Source of the DNA: Streptomyces sp. NBC_00878
GTDB lineage: Bacteria; Actinomycetota; Actinomycetes; Streptomycetales; Streptomycetaceae
DNA: 64,000 nucleotides
Direction of reading: 5' to 3'
NCBI RefSeq assembly: GCF_026341515.1
Contig: NZ_JAPEOK010000002.1
Coordinates: forward strand, 372,001-436,000
Positions 17,161 to 26,045 of the stretch are shown in pieces. The notes beneath the pieces are model-generated. The model searched no databases. It was not told where the DNA came from and worked only from the letters and a program-made list of their open reading frames with translations. Positions within the stretch are counted from its first letter, which is position 1, and every line of letters starts with the position of its first letter. A program made the position numbers and the translations under genes.

Positions 17161-19299
17161 TCAGGAAACGAACACGCGGACGTCCCAGGCGCCGAGGTTC
17201 AGCGCCGTGCCCGCGGGGACGGACGTGCCGTCGAGGGCGTCGGAGAGGTCCACCGGGGCGGCGACGCTCACGGGCTCCCAGGCCCAGTTGTGCACGATGT
17301 GGACGCGACGGCCGTCCGGGGACGTGCCGGTCGTCGCGGTGACGGACACCGGGAGGTCCCGCCACCCGCTGCGGGCGGCCGGTGCCGTCCAGACGGCCAG
17401 CGCCTGGGCGAGCTCGCGTCCGGGCACCGTGCCGACGTAGGTGACGCGGCCCTCCCCGTGGCGGCGGGTGGTGACCGCGGGCCAGCGGCCGAAGTGCGGG
17501 TGATCGTACGCGGCCAGTACGTCGGCGTCGATGACGTCGAGGCCGTCGGCCCAGCGCGTCGCCGTCGCGGTCGGCGGCAGCTTCAGGGGGCTGCCGGGCG
17601 CGGTGCGCAGGGGGACGTCCTGGAGAAGGTTGCTGAACTCGTCGTAGGTGACACCCGCGGCGTCGGAAAGCCGACCCGGTGCCGCTTCCAGCCGGGCCCG
17701 CGCCTCGTGGTCGGCGTAGCCGGTACGCGGGCCGAGGACCAGATGGCCGCCGGCGTGCGCGTAGGCGGCGAGCCAGTCGAGCGTCGTGTCGTCGACGACG
17801 TACAGCGCCGGGACGACCAGGACCGGGTGGCGTCGGGCACCCTCCTCGGCCGTCAGACCCTCCCGTTCGCCGCGCGGATCGTGCAGTTGGCGGGCGTGCA
17901 CGATCCGTACCTGGCGTCCGGCGTCGAAGGCACCGCGGTAGAAGGGGTCGAAGATCCGGTGGTAGGCGGCGGCGTCCGGTTCGCCGTCGGCGGTCGCGAA
18001 CGGCGGATGCTTCTGCATGAGCCACTTGCTGGGCGTCGAGTAGACCATCGTGATGTCGGCGTCCGGCTCGATCCCGGCGACCAGTGAACCCGCGGTCTCG
18101 AACTCCTCGCCCAGCCGGGCGATCTCGGCGTACGTACGGCCCGGTCGGCCGGTGTGCGGAAGGACGCCGCCCCAGTAGGTCTCGACACCGAAGCGCAGCG
18201 TCTGCCACTGCCAGTACTCGATCATCCGCGCGCCGCGCGCGACCTGCGCCCAGGCGGCCTGGCGCCACTGCCCGTCGTAGCCGGGCCGGTTGTCCCACGC
18301 CATGCCGATCGAGTTCGCGTTGGTCTCGGTGACCAGGAACGGCTCCTGAAGGGAGGAGTACATCCAGTCCGCGGTCTGGTACATCGACCACACACCGGTG
18401 GTCTTCCATTTCTGCTCGTGGTCCTCGGGCGTGGGGTCGGGGAGCAGCAGACCGTCCTGCATGTCGTAGTACGGGTTGCCCGACGCGATGTCGAGGCGGT
18501 CCGTCATCTCGTCGTCCTCCACGGCGCCGCGCGTGTAGGAGATGCACGTGGTGACGAACTGCCCGGGACCGGCGTACTCGCGGACGATGTCGGCCTGCCA
18601 GCCGATGAACTCCGTGACCTGACGTGCCTGGAACTCCCGCCACGCGACGTCGTACTGCGGCTGGACGTTCCCGTCCGGCGTCCACAGGTCGGCCCACGTC
18701 GACAGCCGGTGCGACCAGTAGACCAGCCCCCACTCGCGGTTGAGGGTCTCGACGTCCCCGTACTTCGCGCGCAGGTGGTCCACGAACCGCTGGAACACGC
18801 CGTGGTTGTGGAGGAGGTGCAGGCCCGGCTCGTTGTCCACCTGGAAGCCGATGACCGCCGGGTGACCGGCGTACCGGGCGACGACCTTCCGGATCACCCG
18901 CTCGGCGTGGAAGCGGAACGCCGGATGCGTGAAGTCCGCTTCCTGCCGGGCACCCCAGCCGAGGCGCTGACCCGTGGGCTGCTCCCCGGCGATCTCCGGG
19001 TACTGGCGGGCCAGCCACGGTGGTACGGCGTACGTCGGCGTGCCGAGGACGACGGAGATACCGCGCTCGTGGGCGCCGTCCAGCACCGGCTGGAGCCAGT
19101 CCAGGTCGAACTGCCCGCTCGTGGGCTCCCATGTCGACCAGACCGACTCGCCGACCCGGATGACGGTGAAGTGCGCGGCGGCCATCAGGTCGAGGTCGGT
19201 CTTGAGCTGTTCCTCGGGCGCCGGCTCGGCTTGGTAGCCGGGGTGGTACTCGTGGTAGTACGCGGCGCCGAACAGGACGTGGGCAGGCAGAACCGCCAT
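17161..19299 (-). CDS. Beta-galactosidase, GH42
   Basis: A 712-residue cytoplasmic enzyme that cleaves terminal beta-galactosides. ATG is chosen because GGAGG stands 6 bases before it and the family start (VLFGAAYYHEYHPGYQ) follows at once; the open frame continues upstream only as a shadow of the permease. The TIM barrel has the acid/base Glu157 in VDNEPGL and the nucleophile Glu325 in VTETNANS. A trimerisation domain and a small C-terminal beta domain (RRVHIVHNWAWEPVSV) complete the GH42 layout. No signal peptide is seen, so the substrate must be imported by the ABC system encoded just upstream in the same operon. Confidence 0.92.
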   Translation of the reverse strand: MAVLPAHVLFGAAYYHEYHPGYQAEPAPEEQLKTDLDLMAAAHFTVIRVGESVWSTWEPTSGQFDLDWLQPVLDGAHERGISVVLGTPTYAVPPWLARQYPEIAGEQPTGQRLGWGARQEADFTHPAFRFHAERVIRKVVARYAGHPAVIGFQVDNEPGLHLLHNHGVFQRFVDHLRAKYGDVETLNREWGLVYWSHRLSTWADLWTPDGNVQPQYDVAWREFQARQVTEFIGWQADIVREYAGPGQFVTTCISYTRGAVEDDEMTDRLDIASGNPYYDMQDGLLLPDPTPEDHEQKWKTTGVWSMYQTADWMYSSLQEPFLVTETNANSIGMAWDNRPGYDGQWRQAAWAQVARGARMIEYWQWQTLRFGVETYWGGVLPHTGRPGRTYAEIARLGEEFETAGSLVAGIEPDADITMVYSTPSKWLMQKHPPFATADGEPDAAAYHRIFDPFYRGAFDAGRQVRIVHARQLHDPRGEREGLTAEEGARRHPVLVVPALYVVDDTTLDWLAAYAHAGGHLVLGPRTGYADHEARARLEAAPGRLSDAAGVTYDEFSNLLQDVPLRTAPGSPLKLPPTATATRWADGLDVIDADVLAAYDHPHFGRWPAVTTRRHGEGRVTYVGTVPGRELAQALAVWTAPAARSGWRDLPVSVTATTGTSPDGRRVHIVHNWAWEPVSVAAPVDLSDALDGTSVPAGTALNLGAWDVRVFVS

Positions 19300-19340
19300 G
19301 AAGGACCTCCGAAGACAAGGGGTGGTACGAGGACTGCGCG

Positions 19341-20321
19341 CTACTGCTTGACGCCGCCGGCGGCCAGGCCGCTCTGCCAGTACCGCTGGAGCAGGAGGAA
19401 GGCGATGACGAGCGGGAGGATCGAGATGAGGGAGCCCGTGACGACGAGCGCGAGCATGTCGCTGCTGGCACCGGCCCCGCCGTTCTGGGCCTGGGCCGCC
19501 CAGGATGAGAGACCGACCGTGATCGGGTACAGATTCGGGTCGTTGAGCATGATCAGCGGAAGGAAGTAGTTGTTCCAGGTGGCGACGAGGGTGAAGAGCA
19601 GAACGGTCACCAGGCCGGGCGCGAGCAGTCGCAGGGCGATGGTGAAGAAGATCCGGGCCTCCCCGGCGCCGTCGATGCGGGCGGCCTCCAGGATGCTGTC
19701 GGGGATGGCGTCCTGCGCGTAGACCCGCATCAGGTAGAGGCCGAAGGGGTTGACGAGGGACGGCAGGATGACGGCCCAGGGCGTGTTGACCAGCTCGACC
19801 TTCGCGAAGAGCAGATAGGTCGGGATCGCGAGGGCGGTGGCCGGGACCATGACGGCGCCGAGGACGAGGTTGAAGGCCGCGCGGTCGCCGCGGAAGCGGA
19901 ACTTGGCGAAGCCGTATCCGGCCGCTGCCGCGAGCAGGGCGGCACCGAGCGCGCTCACCACCGCGTACATGGCCGTGTTGAGCAGCCAGCTGACGAAGAC
20001 CCCGTCGTCCTGGGTGAAGGTCTCCTTGATGTTCGTCAGCAGCCGCGGGGTGTCGGAGAACCACAGACCGAAGCTGTTGAACAGGTCCTGGGTGCTCTTC
20101 GTCGAGGCGACGACCAGCCAGAACAGGGGCAGCAGGAAGTAGGCCAGAGCGGCCAGCATGGCGATGGTCAGCGGGGTACTGCGGCGCCGGGACGCCGAGC
20201 GACGGCGCCGGCCGGGGGGCGCGGGTGTCCCGTCCATCGGCGAGGAGCTCGCGGTCGCCGGGGGCACGGCTGATGAGGATCCCACCGGCTCGATCGCGGT
20301 CGAGAGCTTGGGGGAGGTCAC
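19341..20321 (-). CDS. Sugar ABC transporter permease (MalG type)
   Basis: A 326-residue membrane protein with a long Pro/Arg-rich cytoplasmic start, then six membrane helices. The conserved EAA loop is EAARIDGAGEARIFFTIALR. Its start overlaps the stop of the other permease by 4 bases, so translation is coupled. It is the second channel half of the importer for the GH42 operon. No ATPase gene is in the operon; in Streptomyces the shared ATPase MsiK usually supplies such importers. Confidence 0.92.
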   Translation of the reverse strand: MTSPKLSTAIEPVGSSSAVPPATASSSPMDGTPAPPGRRRRSASRRRSTPLTIAMLAALAYFLLPLFWLVVASTKSTQDLFNSFGLWFSDTPRLLTNIKETFTQDDGVFVSWLLNTAMYAVVSALGAALLAAAAGYGFAKFRFRGDRAAFNLVLGAVMVPATALAIPTYLLFAKVELVNTPWAVILPSLVNPFGLYLMRVYAQDAIPDSILEAARIDGAGEARIFFTIALRLLAPGLVTVLLFTLVATWNNYFLPLIMLNDPNLYPITVGLSSWAAQAQNGGAGASSDMLALVVTGSLISILPLVIAFLLLQRYWQSGLAAGGVKQ

Positions 20322-21226
20322 GGGGTCCTCCTGCGGTTCGCGGTGAGCAGGACGGCATAGGAGGCGACCACGATGACGAGGCCGAGGAGGAAGGAGACCG
20401 TGGCCGCGTAGTTGAGCTTCTGGCCGGTGAAGGCGAGGGTGTAGGAGTACAGGTTCGCGGTGTAGGAACTGCTGATGACGTCAGGGGCGATGGCCATCAG
20501 CAGCTTCGGCTCGTTGAACAACTGGAAGCTGCCGATGACGGAGAACAGCAGGGTGAGCATCAGCGCCGGGCGCAGCGCGGGGAGCTTGACGGACCAGGCG
20601 ATGCGCCAGGCCCCGGCCCCGTCCATCGCCGCCGCCTCGTACAGCTCGTGGGGAATGGTCCGCAGGGCCGCGTACAGGATGATCATGTTGTAGCCGACGA
20701 ACTCCCAGGTGACGATGTTCGCCAGGCTGGCGAGCATCCAGCTGTCGCTGAGGAACGGCGGGGCAGGCAGGTCCAGCTTCTCGCTCAGCTGGGCGAAGGG
20801 GCCGAAGTCCGGCCCGTAGAGATAGCCCCACATGAGCGCGGCGACCACGCTCGGGACCGCGTACGGGACGAAGATGCCGAGCCGGATCACCCGGGCCAGG
20901 CGCAGCAGGCCGCTGTCGAGCGCGAGCGCGAACAGCAGGGCCAGGACGAGCATCACCGGGACCTGGATCACGAAGAACAGCGCGACGCGTCCGACGCCGT
21001 GGATCAGGAGCGGGTCCTGGACTGCCTTGACGTAGTTGTCGAGGCCGACGAAGGCCGTTCCGCCGATGAGCTTCTCCTGGAACAGGCTCAGGTAGGCGGC
21101 GTAGCCGAGCGGGGCGAGGAAGAGCAGGACGAAGAGCACCATGAACGGCGCGACGAACAGGGGCCCTGCCGCACGGTGCTTCGCCCTGGGGGATGCCTTG
21201 GCGGAGGTCGCGGTGGTGGCGGCCAT
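20318..21226 (-). CDS. Sugar ABC transporter permease (MalF type)
   Basis: A 302-residue permease with six predicted membrane helices. The EAA loop reads YEAAAMDGAGAWRIAWSVKL. The first helix (LFVAPFMVLFVLLFLAPLGY) follows a short basic N-terminus. It starts one base after the binding-protein stop and overlaps the next permease, in the usual order binding protein, MalF-type, MalG-type. It forms the channel that brings an oligosaccharide, probably a beta-galactoside, to the cytoplasmic GH42 enzyme. Confidence 0.92.
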   Translation of the reverse strand: MAATTATSAKASPRAKHRAAGPLFVAPFMVLFVLLFLAPLGYAAYLSLFQEKLIGGTAFVGLDNYVKAVQDPLLIHGVGRVALFFVIQVPVMLVLALLFALALDSGLLRLARVIRLGIFVPYAVPSVVAALMWGYLYGPDFGPFAQLSEKLDLPAPPFLSDSWMLASLANIVTWEFVGYNMIILYAALRTIPHELYEAAAMDGAGAWRIAWSVKLPALRPALMLTLLFSVIGSFQLFNEPKLLMAIAPDVISSSYTANLYSYTLAFTGQKLNYAATVSFLLGLVIVVASYAVLLTANRRRTP

Positions 21227-21227
21227 C

Positions 21228-22613
21228 TCAGCCCCCCTTGACGGTGAAGCCCTGGTCCTTGGCGTACGTGGTCAGCCGTGACTGCCAGCTGCCGAGGGCG
21301 CGGACCGTGTCGGACTTGTCGGCCAGGGACTTGCCGACGGTCTCGGTCCAGTCGGTCGCCGCCTGGTCCAGGAACGGCGGCCACTGGAAGGAGGAGTTGA
21401 CCGTGGAACTGATGTCGGCGAAGACCTGGTTGACCTTCTGGCCGCCGTAGAAGGACGGGGCGTCCCCGACGAACGCGGGGTCCGTGAGCAGGTCCTTCGT
21501 CGCCGGGAAGAAGAACTGCTCGGTGGCGAACATCTTCGCGCTGGCCGGGTCGGTGTTGAGGAACTGCGCGAACACCGCCGCGGCGATGGGGTTCTTGGTC
21601 GAGCGGATCACGGCGGTGGTCGAGCCGCCCCAGTTGCCGGAGCTCGGCTTGGCGGAGTCCCACTGAGGCAGCGGTGCCGCCCGCCACTTGCCCGCGGTGG
21701 CCTTGGCGGAACCGGAGAGGAAGACAGGTCCCCACGCGGCGGTGATCCAGGTGGCGTACTTGCCCTTGTTGAGGGCCGCGTACCAGGCGTCGGTGAAGTC
21801 CGGCTCGACGCCGATGACCCCCTCCTTCGCGAGCCCGCCCCAGTACTCGCCGAGCTTCCTGGAGGCGGCGTCGTCGACACTGATGGTGATGTCGGTGCCG
21901 GAGGTGACGTACGGCTTGGCGCCGGCCTGCCACTGCAGACCGTGCCAGGCGGCGGGCTGGTTCGCCGCGAGGTTGGTGAGGTAGACCTTGGGGTCGGCCT
22001 TGTGGAGCTTGCGCGCCGCCGCGGCGAACTCGTCCCAGGTCTTGGGTACGTCGATGCCGTGCTCGTCGAAGATGTCCTGCCGGTACAGCATGCCCATCGG
22101 GCCGGTGTCCTGCGGTATCGCCCAGACCTCGCCCTTGGCACCGCTGACCTGCCCCCAGGTCCAGTCGACGAACGTCTCCTTGAGCTTCGACGCGCCGTAG
22201 GGCCGCAGGTCCAGCAGGCTGTTGGTGATCGTGAAGGTCGGGATGGCCTGGTACTCGATCTGCACCATGTCCGGCGCCCCGCTGTCTGCCTTCAGCGCCG
22301 TACGCAGCTTGGTGTACTGAGGGGTGCCCTGGCCGGCGTTGACGACCTTGACCTTGATGGCCGGGTACTTCTTCTCGAAGAGCGCGATCTCCTTCGCGAT
22401 GTTCGGCACCCAGGTCCAGAAGGTCAGCTCGGTCGGCGTCTTCATCGCCTTGTCGATGTCGGCCTGGCCGACCGGCTTGGCGGAGTCGGACGAGCCGCCC
22501 GAGCCGCCGCCGCACGCGGACAGGGCGGCACCGAGCGACAGGGCTCCCGTCGCGGTGAGGAAGAGCCGGCGGTTCATGGCGGAGGGACTGGCGAAGGACC
22601 TGGAGGTGGGCAT
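21228..22613 (-). CDS. Sugar ABC transporter solute-binding lipoprotein
   Basis: A 461-residue lipoprotein. The start at 22613 has GGGAG 5 bases upstream; an internal ATG twelve codons later lacks a ribosome site. The signal contains NRRLFLTATGALSLGAALSAC, with twin arginine and a lipobox ending in the acylated cysteine, then a Gly/Ser linker. The mature part is a cluster-B (MalE-like) binding protein: ELTFWTWVPN, ALFEKKYPAIKVKV, PDMVQIEYQAIP and YRQDIFDEHGIDVPKTWDEF. It captures the extracellular sugar for the two permeases that follow. It is first in a five-gene operon ending with the BNR glycosidase. Confidence 0.93.
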   Translation of the reverse strand: MPTSRSFASPSAMNRRLFLTATGALSLGAALSACGGGSGGSSDSAKPVGQADIDKAMKTPTELTFWTWVPNIAKEIALFEKKYPAIKVKVVNAGQGTPQYTKLRTALKADSGAPDMVQIEYQAIPTFTITNSLLDLRPYGASKLKETFVDWTWGQVSGAKGEVWAIPQDTGPMGMLYRQDIFDEHGIDVPKTWDEFAAAARKLHKADPKVYLTNLAANQPAAWHGLQWQAGAKPYVTSGTDITISVDDAASRKLGEYWGGLAKEGVIGVEPDFTDAWYAALNKGKYATWITAAWGPVFLSGSAKATAGKWRAAPLPQWDSAKPSSGNWGGSTTAVIRSTKNPIAAAVFAQFLNTDPASAKMFATEQFFFPATKDLLTDPAFVGDAPSFYGGQKVNQVFADISSTVNSSFQWPPFLDQAATDWTETVGKSLADKSDTVRALGSWQSRLTTYAKDQGFTVKGG

Positions 22614-23050
22614 GGTGACTCCCGCGATGGCGAAGGGCATGGCACGCCGAGCGAGGGCGTGCGGCACGGAGATGAACGAAGGGGGGGTGGGCGTGGACGT
22701 GACGACCGGTTCGTGGAGACCTGTGCGGTCGGGTGCACGTCCTCGCTGACCAGGACCGGCGTGCGTTCCACGTACTGCGGAGGCGGAAGGACGCGGCCGA
22801 CAGGAGAACAAGCGGGATGGAGCGGGGGCCGGAGCGACGGTTCGGAACCGGCGCGGCGGACTGTCTCGGGGCCCGGTGGAGCGTGGAGAGAGGAACGGTC
22901 CCGCGGTGCTCCTGTCCCGGGATCGTCCGGACGAGCGAGGCACGGCAGGGGGAGTGAAGGGCTGATCAGCGGCCAGTCAGGCGGCTCGCTTTCGGATCAC
23001 GTGCCCGGCCATGAGCTCTGTCGGCCGGGCTGATCGCCGCTGTTCAGTCA
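22614..23050. other. Intergenic control region of the GH42 operon
   Basis: About 440 bases between the binding-protein start and the phased repeats hold no convincing gene. The visible elements are a perfect 12-base palindrome TCGTCCGGACGA at 22923-22934 and a near-repeat of GGGCTGATC at about 22960 and 23029. The operon promoter should lie here, but no confident -35/-10 pair was found. Confidence 0.45.
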
Positions 23051-23100
23051 TTGTCGGCGGGTGGCGGTGGTTGTCGGTGGTTGTCGGTGGTTGTCGGTGT
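23051..23100 (-). repeat. Helically phased 10-base repeats downstream of the LacI gene
   Basis: Five 10-base units follow each other. Three are TTGTCGGTGG-like (23071, 23081, 23091), one is TTGTCGGCGG (23051) and one, at 23061, is degenerate. Ten bases is close to one helical turn, so all copies face the same side of the DNA. They lie after the LacI stop codon and about 450 bases upstream of the binding-protein gene. They may be an upstream regulatory array or a simple tandem expansion. Confidence 0.65.
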
Positions 23101-23113
23101 TGGTCAGCGAGTG

Positions 23114-24229
23114 TCAGTGGACAGTGGGCGAGTCTCCCTTCGGGAGCGGGGTTTTACCGCGTCTGCCGCGTCCCGGGGTCTTCCGGAGCTGCGGCGGCGC
23201 GGTCGAGGCGCGGACGATGAGGTCGACCGGTGGGTCGCTCGCGGGCAGGAGATCCGCCTGCGGATTCTCGATTGCGTGCACGAGACGCTTGAGCCCCTCC
23301 TGCGCCATGGCGTCGAACGGCTGACGCACGCTGGTCAGGGGAGGAGTCACATAGGCGGCGACCGGGATGTCGTCGAAGCCGACGACACTGACGTCCTCCG
23401 GCACACGCCGGCCGCCCTCGGTCAGCGCGCGGATCAGACCGATGGCCATGTCGTCGTTCGCGGCGAACACCGCGGTCACCTCCGGGCGGGAGACCAGTTC
23501 CCGGCCCGCCGCGTAGCCCGACGCCGCCGACCAGTCGCCCTGGATGACCGGCGGGACGTCCTTGCCGTGTTCCGCGAGCGCGGACCGCCAGCCTTCAAGT
23601 CGGTCCCGTGCGGCGTACCACCGCTGCGGACCGGCGAGGTGATGCACGGTCGGGTGGCCCAGGTCCAGCAGGTGTTCGGTGGCAGCCCGGGCCATCCGGT
23701 CGGCGCCGCCGCCCGCGGCCAGCACCGTGGACGCGGTGAAGGGCGGAGGCGCGCCGATGACCAGGACCGGCACGTCGAGCCGGGCGGAGATGTTCCCACC
23801 GGCTCCCCTCTCGTCGATCGGCTCGGAGATGACGATGCCGTCCACGCCCTGGTCGAGGAGTGAGTCCACCGCACCGGCGATGCCCGCGGGATCACCTTCC
23901 ATCGTGTTGACCACACGGAGCGCGTATCCCACGTCCCGGACGACCCGCTCGACTCCCATGAGCAGCGTGGCCGGTCCGTACAGGGCCGTGCCCAGCGTCA
24001 CCACACCGATGGACCGGGTCCGCCCCGAAGCGAGCGCCCTGGCCGCGTTGTTGAGCCGGTACCCGAGCTCCTCGGCGGCTGCGAGAACGCGTCGGCGAGC
24101 GTCGGCGGACACGTACTGCTCGTCGTTGAAGACCCGCGACACCGTCTTCTGCGACACCCCGGCCAGCCGGGCCACGTCCACACTGCGCGGTGCGGCGGAG
24201 CCCCCGCCCCGCCCTGTACCTCGCGTCAT
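23114..24229 (-). CDS. LacI-family transcriptional regulator
   Basis: A 371-residue repressor. The N-terminal helix-turn-helix is SVDVARLAGVSQKTVSRVFN and the hinge helix is LNNAARALASGRT (about residues 14-72). A periplasmic-binding-protein-like sugar domain follows with RSIGVVTLG, FAANDDMAIGLIRAL and VSVVGFDDIPVAAYVTPPLT. It is encoded upstream of and in the same direction as the GH42 operon and is its likely regulator. A near-perfect 28-base palindrome lies 57 bases before its start and is a natural autoregulatory operator. Confidence 0.92.
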   Translation of the reverse strand: MTRGTGRGGGSAAPRSVDVARLAGVSQKTVSRVFNDEQYVSADARRRVLAAAEELGYRLNNAARALASGRTRSIGVVTLGTALYGPATLLMGVERVVRDVGYALRVVNTMEGDPAGIAGAVDSLLDQGVDGIVISEPIDERGAGGNISARLDVPVLVIGAPPPFTASTVLAAGGGADRMARAATEHLLDLGHPTVHHLAGPQRWYAARDRLEGWRSALAEHGKDVPPVIQGDWSAASGYAAGRELVSRPEVTAVFAANDDMAIGLIRALTEGGRRVPEDVSVVGFDDIPVAAYVTPPLTSVRQPFDAMAQEGLKRLVHAIENPQADLLPASDPPVDLIVRASTAPPQLRKTPGRGRRGKTPLPKGDSPTVH

Positions 24230-24285
24230 GGCGACTCCCCAATGGCCGACGAACGGATCCCAAGGATCCCAGGCCCTCGTTGGCC

Positions 24286-24313
24286 TGACTGCGCAGACAT
24301 GTCTACGCAGTCA
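24286..24313. promoter_or_regulatory. 28-base near-perfect palindrome (operator) between LacI and SGNH genes
   Basis: The sequence at 24286-24313 is self-complementary at 13 of 14 paired positions. The central core is AGACATGTCT; the only mismatch is 24294 with 24305. The left end is TGACTGCG and the right end CGCAGTCA. Size and symmetry fit a dimeric repressor site. It sits between the divergent LacI and SGNH genes, so it could control both. Confidence 0.75.
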
Positions 24314-24490
24314 TATGGGTGACGTCAAGAGTTCGCGCAAACAATCCGCAACGACATTCTGGGCGCGAGCGGAAATCTCGGCGGTACCAAATGCCCTTGT
24401 ATTTAGGGAAATAGCAGCTCTCGTCCAGGCGGGAACATGTGCACTTCCTGGGATAGTCAATTACATTAATAGGCGACTAGTTGGCAGTCG
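24314..24490. other. AT-richer intergenic stretch before the SGNH gene
   Basis: This part of the divergent region has a clearly lower GC content than the surroundings (for example around 24390-24475). No gene is visible. It must carry the SGNH promoter; hexamers close to consensus could not be assigned with confidence. Confidence 0.4.
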
Positions 24491-24516
24491 CCTCCCGCTC
24501 CATGGGCAGCGGGAGG
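24491..24516 (+). promoter_or_regulatory. Leader hairpin upstream of the SGNH hydrolase gene
   Basis: CCTCCCGCT at 24491-24499 pairs perfectly with AGCGGGAGG at 24508-24516 around an 8-base loop. There is no U-tract after it, so a transcript-leader structure is more likely than a terminator. It ends 30 bases before the ATG. Confidence 0.45.
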
Positions 24517-24545
24517 AGCGAGCGAAGAGAAGGCGGGCGACAACC

Positions 24546-25343
24546 ATGCCGAGCACTGGCTACGCGCGGTACGTCGCGCTGGGCGACAGTCAGACCGAGG
24601 GCCTCGGTGACGATGACGGCGCGGGGAATCCGAGAGGGTGGGCGGACCGGCTCGCCGAGCGGATCGCGCGGGCCGAGCCCGGCCTCCTGTACGCCAATCT
24701 CGCCGTCCGCGGGCGCCTCGCGGGGCAGGTGCGCGCGGAGCAGTTGGCGCCCGCGCTGACACTGCGGCCGGACCTGGTGACGGTCGTCGCCGGTGTCAAC
24801 GACGCGCTGCGCCCCCGCTTCGACGCGGACGAGGTGGCGGAGCACCTGGAGGCCATGTTCGTCGCGCTCACCGGGAGCGGTGCCCGCGTGGTGACGCTGA
24901 CCTTCCCCGACATGGGGCGGATCGCCCCCGTCGCCAGACCCATCGGCCACCGGGTCGCCGCACTGAACAACCGCATTCGCGAGGCGGCCGGACGCCACGG
25001 TGTCGTGGTGGCCGACGCCGAGCCCTACTCGCTGGCCACCGACCGCCAGTTGTGGAGTCCCGACCGGCTGCACATGAGCGCGCGCGGTCATGCCCTGATC
25101 GCCGCCGCGGTCGCCGAGCAACTCGGTGTGCCGGGAAGCGACGGCAGCTGGAACCGGTTCCTGTCCGCCGGCGAGCCGGCACCCTCGGGGCTGCGGGCCG
25201 TCGGGTCCGAGCTGCGATGGGTGGGCTCCTTCCTCGGACCCTGGCTCGTCCGCCGTCTCCGCGGCCGCTCGTCCGGCGACGGACGGCAGGCCAAGCGCCC
25301 CACCCTGCTTCCGGTGGCCCAGGTCGCCGAAGAATCCCGCTGA
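24546..25343 (+). CDS. SGNH/GDSL-type esterase
   Basis: A 265-residue hydrolase. All blocks of the family are visible: Block I VALGDSQTEG with the nucleophile Ser near residue 13, Gly in Block II (NLAVRGRLAG), Block III VVAGVNDALRP and Block V with the Asp/His pair in SPDRLHMSARG. It has no signal peptide, so it acts inside the cell or at an unknown place. The C-terminal about 60 residues are basic and probably disordered. ATG was chosen because the family starts directly there. It diverges from the LacI gene and may be co-controlled; a role in deacetylating imported sugars is possible but unproven. Confidence 0.88.
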   Translation: MPSTGYARYVALGDSQTEGLGDDDGAGNPRGWADRLAERIARAEPGLLYANLAVRGRLAGQVRAEQLAPALTLRPDLVTVVAGVNDALRPRFDADEVAEHLEAMFVALTGSGARVVTLTFPDMGRIAPVARPIGHRVAALNNRIREAAGRHGVVVADAEPYSLATDRQLWSPDRLHMSARGHALIAAAVAEQLGVPGSDGSWNRFLSAGEPAPSGLRAVGSELRWVGSFLGPWLVRRLRGRSSGDGRQAKRPTLLPVAQVAEESR

Positions 25344-25408
25344 CCCTGCTGACCAGTACGGGACGGGCGCCGCAGGGCGTCCGCGACGGCCCTCTCATAG
25401 TCGTCACA

Positions 25409-25440
25409 TTGACTAATCAACAGGGTGTTAAGTTGGCTTT
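25409..25440 (+). promoter_or_regulatory. Promoter of the PadR gene, probably giving a leaderless transcript
   Basis: TTGACTAATCAA at 25409-25420 and a -10-like TTAAGT at 25428-25433 precede the ATG at 25441 by only a few bases. No Shine-Dalgarno sequence is present. Transcription would begin at or next to the A of the start codon. The TTGA/TCAA repeat may be the PadR operator. Confidence 0.5.
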
Positions 25441-26022
25441 ATGGCTCTTCGCAACGCGGTGATGGCGGCGCTCCTGGAGGGTGAGGCGTCGGGGTACGAC
25501 CTCGCCAAGGGGTTCGAGGGAACGGTCGCCAACTTCTGGATGGCCACACCGCAGCAGATCTACCGCGAGCTGGAGCGTATGGAAGGCGATGGCCTCGTCG
25601 TCGCCCGCGTCGTGCAGCAGGAGCGCCGTCCGAACAAGCGGCTGTTCTCGCTCACCGAGGAGGGCTTCGCCGCCGTGCGGGCCTACACCGCCGAACCGCC
25701 CGCCAAGCCGACGGCGATCCGGGACGAGCTCATGGTCAAGGTGCAGTGCGTCGACGTCGGCGACATCGAGGCCGTACGAGCCGCCATCACCCAGCGCATG
25801 GAACTGGCCGTGACCAAGATGGCGCGCTACGAGCGCATTCGGGAACGGCTGTTGGCCGGCCGTACCGAGGACGAGTTCTTCAGTACGGCCGACCGCGTCG
25901 GGCCCTACCTCACGTGTCTGCGAGGTCTGGCCCTCGAACGGGACAACCTGACCTGGGGCGAGGTCGCCCTCAAACGACTCGCGCAGCGCGCGGAGAGGCC
26001 CGGTTCGCCGGTACGGGACTGA
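25441..26022 (+). CDS. PadR-family transcriptional regulator
   Basis: A 193-residue regulator with the PadR winged helix (MALRNAVMAALLEGEASGYD, then QQIYRELERMEGDGLVVARV and RRPNKRLFSLTEEG, residues about 1-85). The C-terminal coiled dimerisation domain (MELAVTKMARYERIRERLLA, about 115-180) is the larger Vir_act_alpha_C type. PadR proteins usually repress their own and nearby genes in response to small aromatic or toxic compounds. It is convergent with the GH2 gene, so its targets are probably its own promoter and others not visible. Confidence 0.9.
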   Translation: MALRNAVMAALLEGEASGYDLAKGFEGTVANFWMATPQQIYRELERMEGDGLVVARVVQQERRPNKRLFSLTEEGFAAVRAYTAEPPAKPTAIRDELMVKVQCVDVGDIEAVRAAITQRMELAVTKMARYERIRERLLAGRTEDEFFSTADRVGPYLTCLRGLALERDNLTWGEVALKRLAQRAERPGSPVRD

Positions 26023-26029
26023 GCACGTG

Positions 26030-26045
26030 CACGGCTCAAGCCGTG
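26030..26045. terminator. Hairpin between convergent PadR and GH2 genes
   Basis: CACGGCT and AGCCGTG form a perfect inverted repeat separated by only two bases (CA); in a folded transcript the innermost pairs would open into the loop. It overlaps the GH2 stop codon and lies 7 bases after the PadR stop. It may end both transcripts, but no U-tract follows. Confidence 0.4.
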
